Shown: piece after piece, positions 1 through 11,363 of the stretch
Position numbering within the stretch: position 1 is the first letter of the stretch
How the letters are laid out: each line of letters begins with the position of its first letter
Assembly (NCBI RefSeq): GCF_003058055.1
Contig: NZ_QBTZ01000001.1
Span: forward strand, 4,110,001-4,174,000
Origin: Acidovorax sp. 107
Lineage (GTDB): Bacteria > Pseudomonadota > Gammaproteobacteria > Burkholderiales > Burkholderiaceae_C
Direction of reading: 5' to 3'
Length of the DNA stretch: 64,000 bases
Program-made: the position numbers and the translations under genes
The notes under the pieces: model-generated
Told to the model about the DNA's origin: nothing
Seen by the model: the letters and a program-made list of their open reading frames with translations, nothing else
The model's database searches: none

Positions 1-738
1 CGGCTCCATGCCAATCGCGCACAGGAGCTGCAACGCGTGGTTCTGCACCATGTCGCGCATCGCGCCGGTCTGGTCATAGAACGCGCCGCGCGACTCCACG
101 CCCAGCTCCTCGGCAATCGTGATCTGGATGTTGGCAATGGTCTCGCGGCGCCACAGGGGCTCGAACAGCGCGTTGCCAAAGCGCAGCGCAAACAGGTTCT
201 GCACCGAGGGCTTGCCCAGGTAGTGGTCGATGCGGAAGACTTGTTCTTCCTTAAGCACGCGGCGCAGCGTGTCGTTGATGGCCTGGTTGGACTGCAGGTC
301 GTGGCCCAAGGGCTTTTCCAGCACCACGCGGGTGGTGGGACCGTTCAGGCCCACGGCGGCGATCTGCTCGCACACGTTGGTGAACAGGCTGGGCGCGGTG
401 GCCACGTACATCACCACCGAGTCGGCGCCGCGCGCCTTCAGCGTCTCGGCCAAGCGCTCGTAGTCCTGGGTTTTGGACAGGTCCATGCGCAGGTAGTGCA
501 GCAGTGCCGCAAAGCGTGCAAACTCGTCCGGGCTGGGGCGCTTGGCCAGTTCCACGCTGTCGAACCGCGACTGGATCAGGCTGCGGTATTGTTCGTCGCT
601 CAGGTCGTCGCGTGCGACCGCGATGATGCGCCCCCCCTCAGGCAGCGTGCCATGCCGAAAGGCCTGAAACAATGCGGGCATGAGCTTGCGCCAGGCAAGG
701 TCGCCGGTGCCGCCGAACAGGACGAGGTCAAAACTCAT
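1..738 (-). CDS. zwf: Glucose-6-phosphate 1-dehydrogenase, N-terminal part (runs off the window)
   Basis: Oxidises glucose 6-phosphate to 6-phosphogluconolactone with NAD(P)+, the entry to the Entner-Doudoroff and oxidative pentose phosphate routes in the cytoplasm. The first 246 codons are visible, starting [19 protein letters not shown]; the GGTGDLA stretch is the dinucleotide-binding loop. RIDHYLGK, the substrate-binding signature with the catalytic-region His, is present. The reading frame is open to the left edge, so about half of the usual roughly 490 residues is missing here. It is divergent from pgi across a 174-bp region holding three TGTAA/GTTAC-type palindromes, so both genes are probably co-regulated. 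Confidence 0.95.
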   Translation of the reverse strand, partial: MSFDLVLFGGTGDLAWRKLMPALFQAFRHGTLPEGGRIIAVARDDLSDEQYRSLIQSRFDSVELAKRPSPDEFARFAALLHYLRMDLSKTQDYERLAETLKARGADSVVMYVATAPSLFTNVCEQIAAVGLNGPTTRVVLEKPLGHDLQSNQAINDTLRRVLKEEQVFRIDHYLGKPSVQNLFALRFGNALFEPLWRRETIANIQITIAEELGVESRGAFYDQTGAMRDMVQNHALQLLCAIGMEP

Positions 739-779
739 GGTGTCTCCGTGATGGGGTGGTTCGTTTTGTTGCGTGGGAT

Positions 780-794
780 TGTAATCACGTTACA
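780..794. promoter_or_regulatory. HexR-like operator 1 (TGTAA-N5-TTACA)
   Basis: TGTAATCACGTTACA is a perfect TGTAA/TTACA inverted repeat 42 bp upstream of the zwf start. It resembles the HexR box known from gammaproteobacteria (TGTAAT-N3-ATTACA). The regulator assignment is inference; no hexR gene is in the window. Confidence 0.6.
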
Positions 795-818
795 TGATTT
801 TCCAAAGAATAGTGCCTT

Positions 819-836
819 GTTACTGCTGCATGTAAC
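819..836. promoter_or_regulatory. Inverted repeat GTTAC-N8-GTAAC between zwf and pgi
   Basis: GTTAC at 819-823 is matched by GTAAC at 832-836. It is built of the same half-sites as its neighbours but in the opposite orientation and with wider spacing. It may be an accessory site for the same regulator, or chance. Confidence 0.35.
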
Positions 837-868
837 CCAAAAGAACCTGTCAATAGGCCACTTTGTTG

Positions 869-883
869 TGTAATCAAGTTACT
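869..883. promoter_or_regulatory. HexR-like operator 2, upstream of pgi
   Basis: TGTAATCAAGTTACT differs from operator 1 at only two positions and lies 30 bp before the pgi start codon, a position suited to repression or to roadblocking of pgi transcription. Confidence 0.55.
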
Positions 884-912
884 ATCTCGGCGCTTTTTAC
901 CTTACCTGTTTG

Positions 913-2481
913 ATGACCATGCCTCTCCGTTGCGACCAGTCTGCGCTGTGGCCCCAGTTGGCAGCCCACTACGCCTCCCATGGCCAGTACCTGGACATGC
1001 GCCAGGCGTTTGCGCAGGACGCCCAGCGGTTTGCCGCCTTCAGCCAGCCGGCTCCGCATGTGTTTGCCGACCTGTCCAAGAACCTGTGGGACCAGGGCAC
1101 CGAAGCGCTGCTGCTGGACCTGGCCCGCGACTGCGGCCTGGTGCAACACCGCGATGCGATGTTTGCCGGCGAGGCCATCAACACCACCGAAAACCGCGCG
1201 GTACTGCACACGCTGCTGCGCCGCCCTGCGGGCATGGCCCTGCCCGGTGATGTGCCCGGAACCGCGCAGCGCCTGGCCGACGTGCACCGCACGCTCGATG
1301 CGATGCTGCAGTACGCCGAGCAGGTGCGCAGCGACGCCGCCATCACCGACGTGGTGAACATCGGCATCGGCGGGTCGGACCTGGGCCCGCACATGGCTGT
1401 GCGTGCGCTCGAAGAGTTCCGCATCCCCGGCAAGCGCTTTCACTTTGTGTCGAACGTAGACGGGCACGAGCTGCACCATGTGCTCAAGGGCCTGCGGCCC
1501 GAGAGCACGCTGTTCCTGGTCGCGTCCAAAACCTTCACCACGGCCGAGACCATGACCAACGCGCGCTCGGCGCTCGCGTGGTTTGCTGCCCAGGGCGGTC
1601 GCGATGTGGCCCGCCACTTTGCGGCGCTCACCACCAACATCGAAGCCGCTGGCGCCTTGGGCATCACCACCACCTTCGGTTTCTGGGACTGGGTGGGCGG
1701 CCGCTACTCGCTGTGGTCGGCCATTGGCCTGCCGATTGCCATCTCGATTGGTGCGCAGGGCTTCCGTGAATTCCTCGCGGGCGCGCATGCGATGGACGAG
1801 CATTTCCGCACCGCGCCGCTGGCGCAGAACCTGCCCGTGCGCCTGGGCCTGCTCGATGTCTGGTACCGCAACTTCCATGGCTTTACCAGCCGCTGCATCG
1901 CGCCGTACCACGCGGCGCTGGGTCGCTACTCGGCCTACCTGCAGCAGCTGGAGATGGAGAGCAACGGCAAGCGCGTGGCGCAAGACGGCAGCACGCTGGC
2001 CTGCGTGACGTCGCCCGTGCTGTGGGGTGAGCCCGGCACCAACGGCCAGCACGCGTTCTTCCAGATGCTGCACCAGGGCGCCGACGTGCTGCCGCTGGAG
2101 ATCGTGGCCGTGCGCAAGGCATCGCACCCGCTACCCGGCCACCAGCAAAAGCTGCTGGCCAACGCGCTGGCGCAGACGCAGGCGCTGATGGTGGGCAAGG
2201 CCAGCGACGACGGCCACCGGCACTTTCCCGGCAACCGTCCCAGCACGCTGATGCTGCTCGAATCCCTCACCCCCACCTCGTTGGGTGCGCTGATTGCGCT
2301 GCAGGAGCACCGCGTGTTTGTGAGCGGCAGCCTGTGGGGCATCAACAGCTTTGACCAGTGGGGCGTGGAGCTGGGCAAGGTGCTTGCCAAGGACCTGGAA
2401 GCGCGGCTGGAGAGTGGCGATGTGTCGGGGCTCGATGGCTCCACGGCAGGCCTGCTGGGCCTGCTGCGCAACGCGGCCTGA
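913..2481 (+). CDS. pgi: Glucose-6-phosphate isomerase
   Basis: Interconverts glucose 6-phosphate and fructose 6-phosphate in the cytoplasm. The 522-residue product has the phosphosugar-isomerase signatures GIGGSDLGP (about residue 151), VASKTFTTAETMTN (about 203) and GGRYSLWSAIGLP, the catalytic His region NGQHAFFQMLHQG, and the C-terminal FDQWGVELGK with its catalytic Lys. Start codons compete at TTG 910, ATG 913 and ATG 919; ATG 913 is preferred, though no strong Shine-Dalgarno sequence is visible. In an Entner-Doudoroff organism Pgi mainly routes fructose-derived hexose phosphate back to Zwf, which fits its divergent pairing with zwf and the shared operators. Confidence 0.96.
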   Translation: MTMPLRCDQSALWPQLAAHYASHGQYLDMRQAFAQDAQRFAAFSQPAPHVFADLSKNLWDQGTEALLLDLARDCGLVQHRDAMFAGEAINTTENRAVLHTLLRRPAGMALPGDVPGTAQRLADVHRTLDAMLQYAEQVRSDAAITDVVNIGIGGSDLGPHMAVRALEEFRIPGKRFHFVSNVDGHELHHVLKGLRPESTLFLVASKTFTTAETMTNARSALAWFAAQGGRDVARHFAALTTNIEAAGALGITTTFGFWDWVGGRYSLWSAIGLPIAISIGAQGFREFLAGAHAMDEHFRTAPLAQNLPVRLGLLDVWYRNFHGFTSRCIAPYHAALGRYSAYLQQLEMESNGKRVAQDGSTLACVTSPVLWGEPGTNGQHAFFQMLHQGADVLPLEIVAVRKASHPLPGHQQKLLANALAQTQALMVGKASDDGHRHFPGNRPSTLMLLESLTPTSLGALIALQEHRVFVSGSLWGINSFDQWGVELGKVLAKDLEARLESGDVSGLDGSTAGLLGLLRNAA

Positions 2482-2594
2482 CCCTCACGGCACAGCTCAA
2501 TCCTCGGGGTAGCGCTGGCGTGAGACCAGGCGCCCTACCGGCAGAAACCGGCGCGGTTTCTCGCCAGCAGTCCAAAGAACAGGAGACACACACC

Positions 2595-3827
2595 ATGGCG
2601 ATCCCGCCCCTGCCAGACTTCCGTTCCGGTGCCTTTTTGCGCCAGCATCTGCGGGCCACCATGGCGTTCTACGACCCCGTGGCCACGGACCCGAGCGGCG
2701 GGCAGTTCCACTTCTTTCTGGACGATGGCACGGTCTACAACCCGCGCACCCGCCACCTCGTCAGCGCTACGCGTTTTGTAATCACGCATGCCATGCTCTA
2801 TCGCACCACGGGCGAGGAGCGCTACCAAGTGGGCATGCGGCACGCGCTCACGTTCCTGAGCACCGCGTTTCTCGATCCTGCCACGGGCGGCTACGCCTGG
2901 CAGATCGACTGGCAGGAGGGCCGCGCCACCATACAGGACGCCACACGGCACTGCTACGGCATGGCCTTTGTGATGCTGGCCTATGCCCGTGCTTACGAGG
3001 CCGGAGTGCCCGAGGCCCGCGATTGGCTGGCTGAGGCTTTTCAAACGGCTGAGAAGCACTTCTGGCAACCCGCCGCTGGCCTGTATGCCGACGAGGCCAG
3101 CCCCGATTGGCAGCTGACCAGCTACCGGGGCCAGAACGCCAACATGCACGCTTGCGAGGCCATGATCTCGGCCTTCCGCGCCACGGGAGAGCGTCGCTAC
3201 ATCGAGCGTGCGGAGCAACTCGCGCAAGGTATCTGTCAGCGGCAGGCGGTGTTGTCCACCGCTGCCGTCGCCCCCGCTGCCGGAGGCTGGGTGTGGGAAC
3301 ATTTCCACGCCGACTGGTCCGTGGACTGGGACTACAACCGCCACGACCGCAGCAACATCTTCCGCCCCTGGGGCTACCAGATCGGTCACCAGACCGAATG
3401 GGCCAAGCTGCTGCTGCAGCTGGATGCCCTGCACCCCGCTGATTGGCATCTGCCCTGTGCACAGCGCCTGTTCGATGCCGCCGTAGAGCACGGCTGGGAT
3501 GCCGAACACGGCGGCCTGTACTACGGCATGGCGCCCGACGGCAGCATCTGCGACGACGGCAAATACCACTGGGTGCAAGCCGAAAGCATGGCGGCTGCGG
3601 CGGTGCTGGCGGTGCGCACGGGCGACGAGCGCTACTGGCAGTGGTACGACCGCATCTGGGCCTACTGCTGGGCCCACTTTGTGGACCACCAACACGGCGC
3701 GTGGTTTCGCATCCTGCACCGCGACAACCGCAACACCACCCGCGAAAAGAGCAATGCGGGGAAGGTGGACTATCACGACATGGGGGCGTGTTATGACGTG
3801 TTGGGGGTGGTGGCAGCGGGGACTTGA
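2595..3827 (+). CDS. AGE-family sugar isomerase/epimerase (probable mannose or glucose isomerase type)
   Basis: A 410-residue member of the N-acylglucosamine 2-epimerase (AGE) family, (alpha/alpha)6-barrel enzymes that include mannose isomerases and cellobiose 2-epimerases. Family-type segments are RGQNANMHACEA (centre), IGHQTEWAKLL and KYHWVQAESMAAA, which carry the His residues used for proton transfer. Start ATG 2595 follows AGGAGA at 2581, 113 bp after pgi. Its location between pgi and the lactonase/edd genes suggests conversion of a free aldohexose (mannose is likeliest) to fructose. The exact substrate cannot be read from sequence; an epimerase role on an N-acyl sugar is less likely in this context. 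Confidence 0.8.
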   Translation: MAIPPLPDFRSGAFLRQHLRATMAFYDPVATDPSGGQFHFFLDDGTVYNPRTRHLVSATRFVITHAMLYRTTGEERYQVGMRHALTFLSTAFLDPATGGYAWQIDWQEGRATIQDATRHCYGMAFVMLAYARAYEAGVPEARDWLAEAFQTAEKHFWQPAAGLYADEASPDWQLTSYRGQNANMHACEAMISAFRATGERRYIERAEQLAQGICQRQAVLSTAAVAPAAGGWVWEHFHADWSVDWDYNRHDRSNIFRPWGYQIGHQTEWAKLLLQLDALHPADWHLPCAQRLFDAAVEHGWDAEHGGLYYGMAPDGSICDDGKYHWVQAESMAAAAVLAVRTGDERYWQWYDRIWAYCWAHFVDHQHGAWFRILHRDNRNTTREKSNAGKVDYHDMGACYDVLGVVAAGT

Positions 3828-3874
3828 GCGCGGAGAATGGCGGCTACTGCCATTTCCAAGGACGAGGTTTGTGT

Positions 3875-4315
3875 ATGAGCGAGATCGCCACTGAGAGTCG
3901 GCCCATGTACCAAGCGGCCTGTCATTGCGGTGCAGTTCGGTTTGAGGTACAGCTCACAGACGGCTTGCGCAGTGCCCGTAGATGCAACTGCTCCTACTGC
4001 CGCATGCGTGGCGCGGTGGCTGTTTCTGCCAACTTGAGCGATATGAAGGTATTGCAAGGCGCGAATGTATTGACCCTGTACCAGTTCAACACGCGTGAGG
4101 CCAAACACTACTTTTGCTCCCGCTGCGGCATCTACACGTTTCATCAACGCCGGTCCTCTCCTGATCAATACGGGATCAATGTCGCGTGTATCGAAGGGAT
4201 GAGCCCTTTCGACTTCGAAGAGGTGCCCGTCAGCGAAGGGCGGATGCACCCTAAGGATGTTGGTGGACGCAGCGGAATGATTGCTGGCTGGCTGCGATAC
4301 ACGGCCAATCGGTAA
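3875..4315 (+). CDS. GFA-domain (CENP-V fold) zinc protein
   Basis: A 146-residue protein of the glutathione-dependent formaldehyde-activating (GFA) superfamily. The two zinc sites are visible: CHCGAVRF near the N-terminus, CNCSYCRMRGAV in the middle, and a CSRCGIYTFH pair further on. Most bacterial family members do not have a proven formaldehyde function, so the call stays at domain level. Start ATG 3875 was chosen over an in-frame upstream codon at 3824 because it is preceded by GACGAGG and avoids overlap with the isomerase gene. It is convergent with the lactonase gene. Confidence 0.85.
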   Translation: MSEIATESRPMYQAACHCGAVRFEVQLTDGLRSARRCNCSYCRMRGAVAVSANLSDMKVLQGANVLTLYQFNTREAKHYFCSRCGIYTFHQRRSSPDQYGINVACIEGMSPFDFEEVPVSEGRMHPKDVGGRSGMIAGWLRYTANR

Positions 4316-4369
4316 GCTGGGAAAACGGGCCTGCAAGCATTGCCGCTGGGCACTCTGGATCGCTCATTT

Positions 4370-5302
4370 TCATGCACATTGAAATGCGTTGACTGGCAGA
4401 CCGGCAACTTGCACCCGCACACTGAACAATGACCCTGCCGGAATCGGTGCCTCCTGCTCCCGGGCAGGCCTCCCCGCCCGCGCCGACGTAATGAACAACG
4501 TGCGCAAATCCACCCCCCCAAAACACACCATGGTCGGACACTGCACCGGCACCGCAATGCGCTGCAGAACCTCACCCGCTGGCGAAAGCTGCAACACGCA
4601 AGCCCCTTCGTACATCGCCACCCAGTAGTTCCCCTCCACATCCACCGCTGCGCCATCGGGCCTGCCGCCATAGGGTTGGCCTTCTACCTTGCGGTCGAAC
4701 TGCACCCAGGGGCGGCGGTTGGTGATCTCGCCGGTAGACACATCAAAGTCGAATTGGTCGATGCGGTGTTCGGGTGTGTTGGACCAGTACATCGTGCGGT
4801 CGTCGGGGCTGAAAGCCAGGCCGTTGGCGGTGAAGTTGTTGCCCGCCATGTGGCGCACGCGGTAGCCGGTGGCGCTGCTGGCATCGGCCTGCAGGCACCA
4901 CAGCGCGGCATTCGGCGCCGTGCGGGGCGTGATGACCGAGCCCGCCCAGAAACGGCCTGCGGTGTCGCAGCGGCCGTCGTTCAGGCGCAGGACCGTGGTG
5001 TCATGCTGCTCGGGCGGCAGCAGGGCCAGGCAGGTGAGGGCGGTAGGGTCTGCGCTGTCCTTGGCCGCATCCAGAAGATAGAAACCGTTTCGTAACCCGA
5101 TTACCAATCGACCATCAGCCGCAGGCGCGCAGCAGCCGGGCTCGCTGGGCATGCGCCACTGCCGGTGGTGGCCGCTGTCAGGATGCCATGCGTGCACCGC
5201 TTGTCCCTGAATGTCACACCAGTAAAAGGATTTTTCCGTGGGGTGCCAGAAGGGCGATTCGCCCAGTTCGGACGGAGGCAAGGGCAAGGTTTGCAGGGAC
5301 AT
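4370..5302 (-). CDS. SMP-30/gluconolactonase/LRE-family lactonase
   Basis: A 310-residue six-bladed beta-propeller of the SMP-30/gluconolactonase family. Metal-ligand regions expected for the family are seen: LGESPFWHP (Glu) near residue 15, [14 protein letters not shown] (Asn/Asp) mid-protein, [17 protein letters not shown], and [14 protein letters not shown]. Such enzymes hydrolyse sugar lactones to aldonates. Here it could act on gluconolactone or a related aldonolactone feeding the Entner-Doudoroff route; no pgl-type phosphogluconolactonase is in the window. It is divergent from edd across 101 bp with a HexR-like site between them. The start at 5302 (MSLQTLP) aligns with the family N-terminus. 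Confidence 0.85.
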   Translation of the reverse strand: MSLQTLPLPPSELGESPFWHPTEKSFYWCDIQGQAVHAWHPDSGHHRQWRMPSEPGCCAPAADGRLVIGLRNGFYLLDAAKDSADPTALTCLALLPPEQHDTTVLRLNDGRCDTAGRFWAGSVITPRTAPNAALWCLQADASSATGYRVRHMAGNNFTANGLAFSPDDRTMYWSNTPEHRIDQFDFDVSTGEITNRRPWVQFDRKVEGQPYGGRPDGAAVDVEGNYWVAMYEGACVLQLSPAGEVLQRIAVPVQCPTMVCFGGVDLRTLFITSARAGRPAREQEAPIPAGSLFSVRVQVAGLPVNAFQCA

Positions 5303-5317
5303 GGGTTGAAGCGGGGT

Positions 5318-5332
5318 GGTTATCGAGTTACA
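5318..5332. promoter_or_regulatory. HexR-like operator 3 between the lactonase gene and edd
   Basis: GGTTATCGAGTTACA matches the zwf/pgi operators at 11 of 15 positions, with the right half-site GTTACA intact. Its position between the divergent lactonase and edd-eda genes supports one regulator for both loci. Confidence 0.45.
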
Positions 5333-5403
5333 TTCTAGGGCCTCAGATAACAGGCGCCGGGCACATCGCCCCGGGGCCTTGCCACCCACCGATGGAGACT
5401 TCC

Positions 5404-7163
<1,760 letters not shown>

Positions 7164-7173
<10 letters not shown>

Positions 7174-7820
7174 CCCCTGCTTCCACCCCCATGAATCCCC
7201 TCGACATCGCCAGCCACGGCCCGGTCATCCCCGTCATCGTGATCGACCGCGTGGAAGACGCGCTGCCCCTGGCCGAGGCCCTGCTGGCCGGTGGCGTGAA
7301 GGTGCTGGAGGTGACGCTGCGCACCGCGGCCGGTCTGCCCGCCATCGAGACCATCGCCCGCCATCTGCCCGAGGCCGTGGTGGGTGTGGGCACGGTGCTC
7401 AACGCCGATGACGCCCGCCGTGCGAGCGAAGCCGGTGCGCGGTTTGCCGTAAGCCCCGGTTACACGTCGGCCGTGGGCAGCGCCTGCAAGGGCCTGAACC
7501 TGCCGCTGCTGCCCGGCGTGGCCACGTCGAGCGAGATCATGGCGGCGCTGGCCGATGGGTTCTCGTTCCTCAAGCTGTTCCCGGCCGAGGCCGTGGGCGG
7601 CATCCCGCTGCTCAAGTCCTGGGCCAGCCCGTTTGGCCAGGTGAGCTTTTGCCCCACCGGCGGCATCACCAACGCCACTGCCTCCAACTACCTGGCGCTG
7701 CCCAATGTGCGCTGCGTGGGCGGCTCGTGGCTCACGCCCACCGACGCGGTGCGTGCGGGCGACTGGGCGCGCATCACGCAACTGGCGCGCGACACCCAGG
7801 CGTTGCGCAAGGCGGCCTAG
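7164..7820 (+). CDS. eda: KDPG/KHG aldolase
   Basis: Cleaves 2-keto-3-deoxy-6-phosphogluconate to pyruvate and glyceraldehyde 3-phosphate, completing the Entner-Doudoroff pathway. The 218-residue product has the class I aldolase pattern: VLEVTLRT with the catalytic Glu, VGVGTVLN, and FLKLFPAE with the Schiff-base Lys, then the phosphate-binding CPTGGI. It starts inside the last codons of edd, so it forms an edd-eda operon. A copy of the dispersed intergenic repeat begins about 40 bp after its stop. Confidence 0.96.
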
Positions 7821-7859
7821 GGATCGCTGGCGCTGGGTTTGCAGCAAAAAGCGCCCCAT

Positions 7860-7905
7860 GCGCTAGTGCAATATGCGCTGACAGCTATCAAAATAAGAGC
7901 ATTTG
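7860..7905 (+). repeat. Dispersed intergenic repeat, copy A
   Basis: Contains GCGCTAGTGCAATATGCGCT followed by GACAGCTATCAAAATA. It shares the core order GCGCTAGTnCA / ATGCGCTGAtAGCTATC with copies near 16980, 25290, 26570, 32390 and 40360. It lies downstream of eda, like most copies that sit at 3' ends of genes. Confidence 0.7.
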
Positions 7906-8047
7906 ATGGCGCAGGCCCGTGGCGCAGGCGGCACAGCGTGACCGCTGCGTGTACTAGTCCGCTGGACTTGTCGTGGCGCCCCTCTATCATGGCCGCGCGG
8001 GGATACCCCGTGACCGAGCAACGATTGTTCAAGAGAGGGAGTTCGCT

Positions 8048-8347
8048 ATGGATTTTGTTTCGGCTGTCAAAAGCTGCTTCGCGCAGTACGCAGGGTTTTC
8101 GGGCCGTGCGCCACGCTCCGAGTTCTGGTGGTTCGCGCTGTTCCAGCTCGGCGTGCTGGTGATTGCCACCATGATCAGCCAGGTGCTCTACGGCATTGCC
8201 GCCCTGGCCCTGCTGCTGCCCGCGCTGGCCGTGGGCGCGCGCCGCTTGCATGACATTGGGCGCTCCGGCTGGTGGCAGCTGCTGTCGCTCACCGGGATCG
8301 GCACCCTGGTGCTGATCTACTGGTGGGTGCAACCCAGCGGGGAATAA
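8048..8347 (+). CDS. DUF805 small inner-membrane protein
   Basis: A 99-residue protein of the DUF805 family (YhaH/YhaI type). It has the family N-terminus with YAGFSGRAPRSEFWWF, two hydrophobic segments (about residues 30-62 and 78-94), and GARRLHDIGRSGWWQL between them. Its function is unknown; the family is membrane-embedded. Start ATG 8048 follows GAGAGGGAG near 8033. It is convergent with groL and shares a bidirectional terminator with it. Confidence 0.88.
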   Translation: MDFVSAVKSCFAQYAGFSGRAPRSEFWWFALFQLGVLVIATMISQVLYGIAALALLLPALAVGARRLHDIGRSGWWQLLSLTGIGTLVLIYWWVQPSGE

Positions 8348-8382
8348 AGCCACGGCGGGCCAGCGCCGCGAGCTGGCTCCAT

Positions 8383-8421
8383 AAAAAAGCCCGCAGACCG
8401 TAAGGCCTGCGGGCTTTTTTT
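8383..8421. terminator. Bidirectional rho-independent terminator
   Basis: An A-run, then GCCCGCAGACC, loop GTAA, GGCCTGCGGGC and a seven-T run. The stem has one mismatch, and the A/T tracts on both sides serve both the DUF805 gene and groL. Confidence 0.9.
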
Positions 8422-8468
8422 CATGGGCTGCGCAGTCAGCACCAGGCCGCTGCGCAGGGGCCGGGCAA

Positions 8469-10130
<1,662 letters not shown>

Positions 10131-10154
10131 CTAAAATTTGATTCAAATTGCCTG

Positions 10155-10179
10155 ATAGCGCTTATTTGATAAGCGCTAT
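10155..10179. other. Perfect hairpin between groS and groL
   Basis: ATAGCGCTTAT and ATAAGCGCTAT form an 11-bp perfect stem with a TTG loop, followed on the plus strand by AGCTATGAAAA. No T-run follows on the groSL strand, so it is unlikely to be a simple terminator. It could stabilise or process the dicistronic mRNA. Parts resemble the dispersed repeat (GCGCTATTAGCTAT). Confidence 0.6.
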
Positions 10180-10217
10180 TAGCTATGAAAAGATGAGTGA
10201 TTCAGAGGGGCGAGAAA

Positions 10218-10508
10218 TTATTTCTCGACCACTGCAAACAGGTCGTCTTCCTTCATCACCAGCAGCTCGTCGCCCTTGACCTTGACGGTCTGGCCCGAGT
10301 ACTTGCCGAACAGAACGCGGTCACCGACCTTCACGTTCAGGGCAATCAGCTCGCCCTTGTCGTTCTTCTTGCCGGGGCCGACGGCCAGCACTTCACCTTG
10401 ATCGGGCTTTTCAGCGGCGTTGTCGGGGATCACGATGCCGGAGGCGGTCATGGTTTCGCTTTCGATACGCTTGACGATCACGCGATCGTGCAGGGGGCGA
10501 AGGTTCAT
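10218..10508 (-). CDS. groS: Co-chaperonin GroES (10 kDa)
   Basis: A 96-residue lid of the GroEL chamber. Typical segments are [15 protein letters not shown] at the start, the mobile loop [20 protein letters not shown], and [15 protein letters not shown]. Start 10508 is supported by AGGAG at 10515-10519 on the minus strand and by the family N-terminus; an upstream in-frame extension to 10577 is not needed. First gene of the groSL operon. Confidence 0.98.
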   Translation of the reverse strand: MNLRPLHDRVIVKRIESETMTASGIVIPDNAAEKPDQGEVLAVGPGKKNDKGELIALNVKVGDRVLFGKYSGQTVKVKGDELLVMKEDDLFAVVEK

Positions 10509-10599
10509 TGCATTGCTCCTGTTTTCAGTAAAAAAAGCTGAGGGACTCACACAGCCCCGGCCATCCGAGGCTGCCAAACTGCCAGCAGGGAGTGCAGTG

Positions 10600-10626
10600 T
10601 TAGCACTCGTCTGCGGTGAGTGCTAA
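10600..10626. promoter_or_regulatory. CIRCE element (HrcA operator) of groSL
   Basis: TTAGCACTC, a 9-bp spacer, and GAGTGCTAA: a perfect match to the CIRCE consensus, placed 92 bp before the groS start. HrcA repression of the operon is therefore expected. Confidence 0.95.
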
Positions 10627-10654
10627 TGATACGGGCATTTGTGGCCATTTCAAG
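10627..10654 (-). promoter_or_regulatory. Possible sigma32-type promoter of groSL
   Basis: On the minus strand CTTGAAA (10654-10648) is followed after 13 bases by CCGTATCA (10634-10627), near the sigma32 pattern CTTGAAA / CCCCATNT. It ends directly at the CIRCE element, so HrcA would cover the start site. Dual sigma32/HrcA control of groESL is known in betaproteobacteria. Confidence 0.5.
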
Positions 10655-10846
10655 ACACCCCGCCAATCAGGTGGGGCTTCTGAGCCAGTTGTTTGGAAAA
10701 CGCCCGCCTGGGTGCAGTTTCCATGGGGCGCTGAGCGTTGCGCGGTGGATTGGGGGCAGGCTTTTGCTGCTTGGGGGGAACAAGTGCCGCGGCAAGGGTG
10801 AGAAAACGCCCTCGCAACCATCTCCGACTCGTATCGGTCTGCGCTT

Positions 10847-10860
10847 TTGATTGTTATCCA
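10847..10860. promoter_or_regulatory. FNR/DNR-like box
   Basis: TTGATTGTTATCCA matches TTGAT-N4-ATCAA except at one position. It overlaps a -10-like CATAAT at 10859-10864. It lies upstream of the small ORF / DUF59 / NnrS-like group, whose last member belongs to a family often controlled by FNR/NNR regulators. Confidence 0.4.
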
Positions 10861-10896
10861 TAATGCATGACAGCTGACTTTCCTTCAGGAGCCGCA

Positions 10897-11034
10897 ATGT
10901 TCCAGTTCACAGCCTCGGCGCGAACATCCCCCGCGGGCGCCCCTCTGGCTCCCCTTCATGCGGGACCTATGGCTCATCCCCTTGTTGCTTTGTCGATAAC
11001 GAGTGGGCGCCCCGCAGTGCGGGCTTTGCCATGA
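10897..11034 (+). CDS. Possible small protein or leader peptide (45 aa)
   Basis: An ATG preceded by CAGGAG at good spacing opens a 45-codon frame. Its TGA overlaps the ATG of the DUF59 gene (ATGA), the arrangement expected of a coupled upstream cistron. The product is rich in Ala and Pro and has no recognisable domain or clear signal. It is supported only by ribosome-binding site and coupling; it may equally be untranslated leader. Confidence 0.35.
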   Translation: MFQFTASARTSPAGAPLAPLHAGPMAHPLVALSITSGRPAVRALP

Positions 11035-11363
11035 GCGAAGCGCCTTTCCCGTACGATGGTCCCGAGGAGTTGCGCCAACCCATAGTGGCGGCGCTGAGCC
11101 GGGTGGTCGATCCCGAGGTAGCCTTGAATGTGGTGGATGTGGGGTTGGTATACGGAGTCACCGTGGCGCAAGGAAAGCTGCATGCCCGGGTCACCATGAC
11201 CTCTGCAGCGTGCCCCGTGACTGAGGTGATCCTTGAAGAAATCGAAGCTGAGCTGGATCGTGACATGCCACCGGAGTTGCTGATCCAGGTCGAGCTGGTC
11301 TGGGAGCCACCATGGTCCACAGACCGCTTGAGCGAGAGCGCCAAGCGCTTCATGGGGTGGTGA
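11031..11363 (+). CDS. DUF59/MIP18-family protein (SufT/PaaD-like)
   Basis: A 110-residue protein of the DUF59 (FeS assembly P) family, whose members assist iron-sulfur cluster assembly or delivery. The family pattern VVDPEVALNVVDVGLVYGV and the conserved Cys region MTSAACPVTEVI are present. It is followed immediately by an NnrS-like membrane protein gene, so the pair may act in one process, perhaps repair or maturation of metal centres under nitrosative or low-oxygen conditions; that link is inference. Confidence 0.82.
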   Translation: MSEAPFPYDGPEELRQPIVAALSRVVDPEVALNVVDVGLVYGVTVAQGKLHARVTMTSAACPVTEVILEEIEAELDRDMPPELLIQVELVWEPPWSTDRLSESAKRFMGW

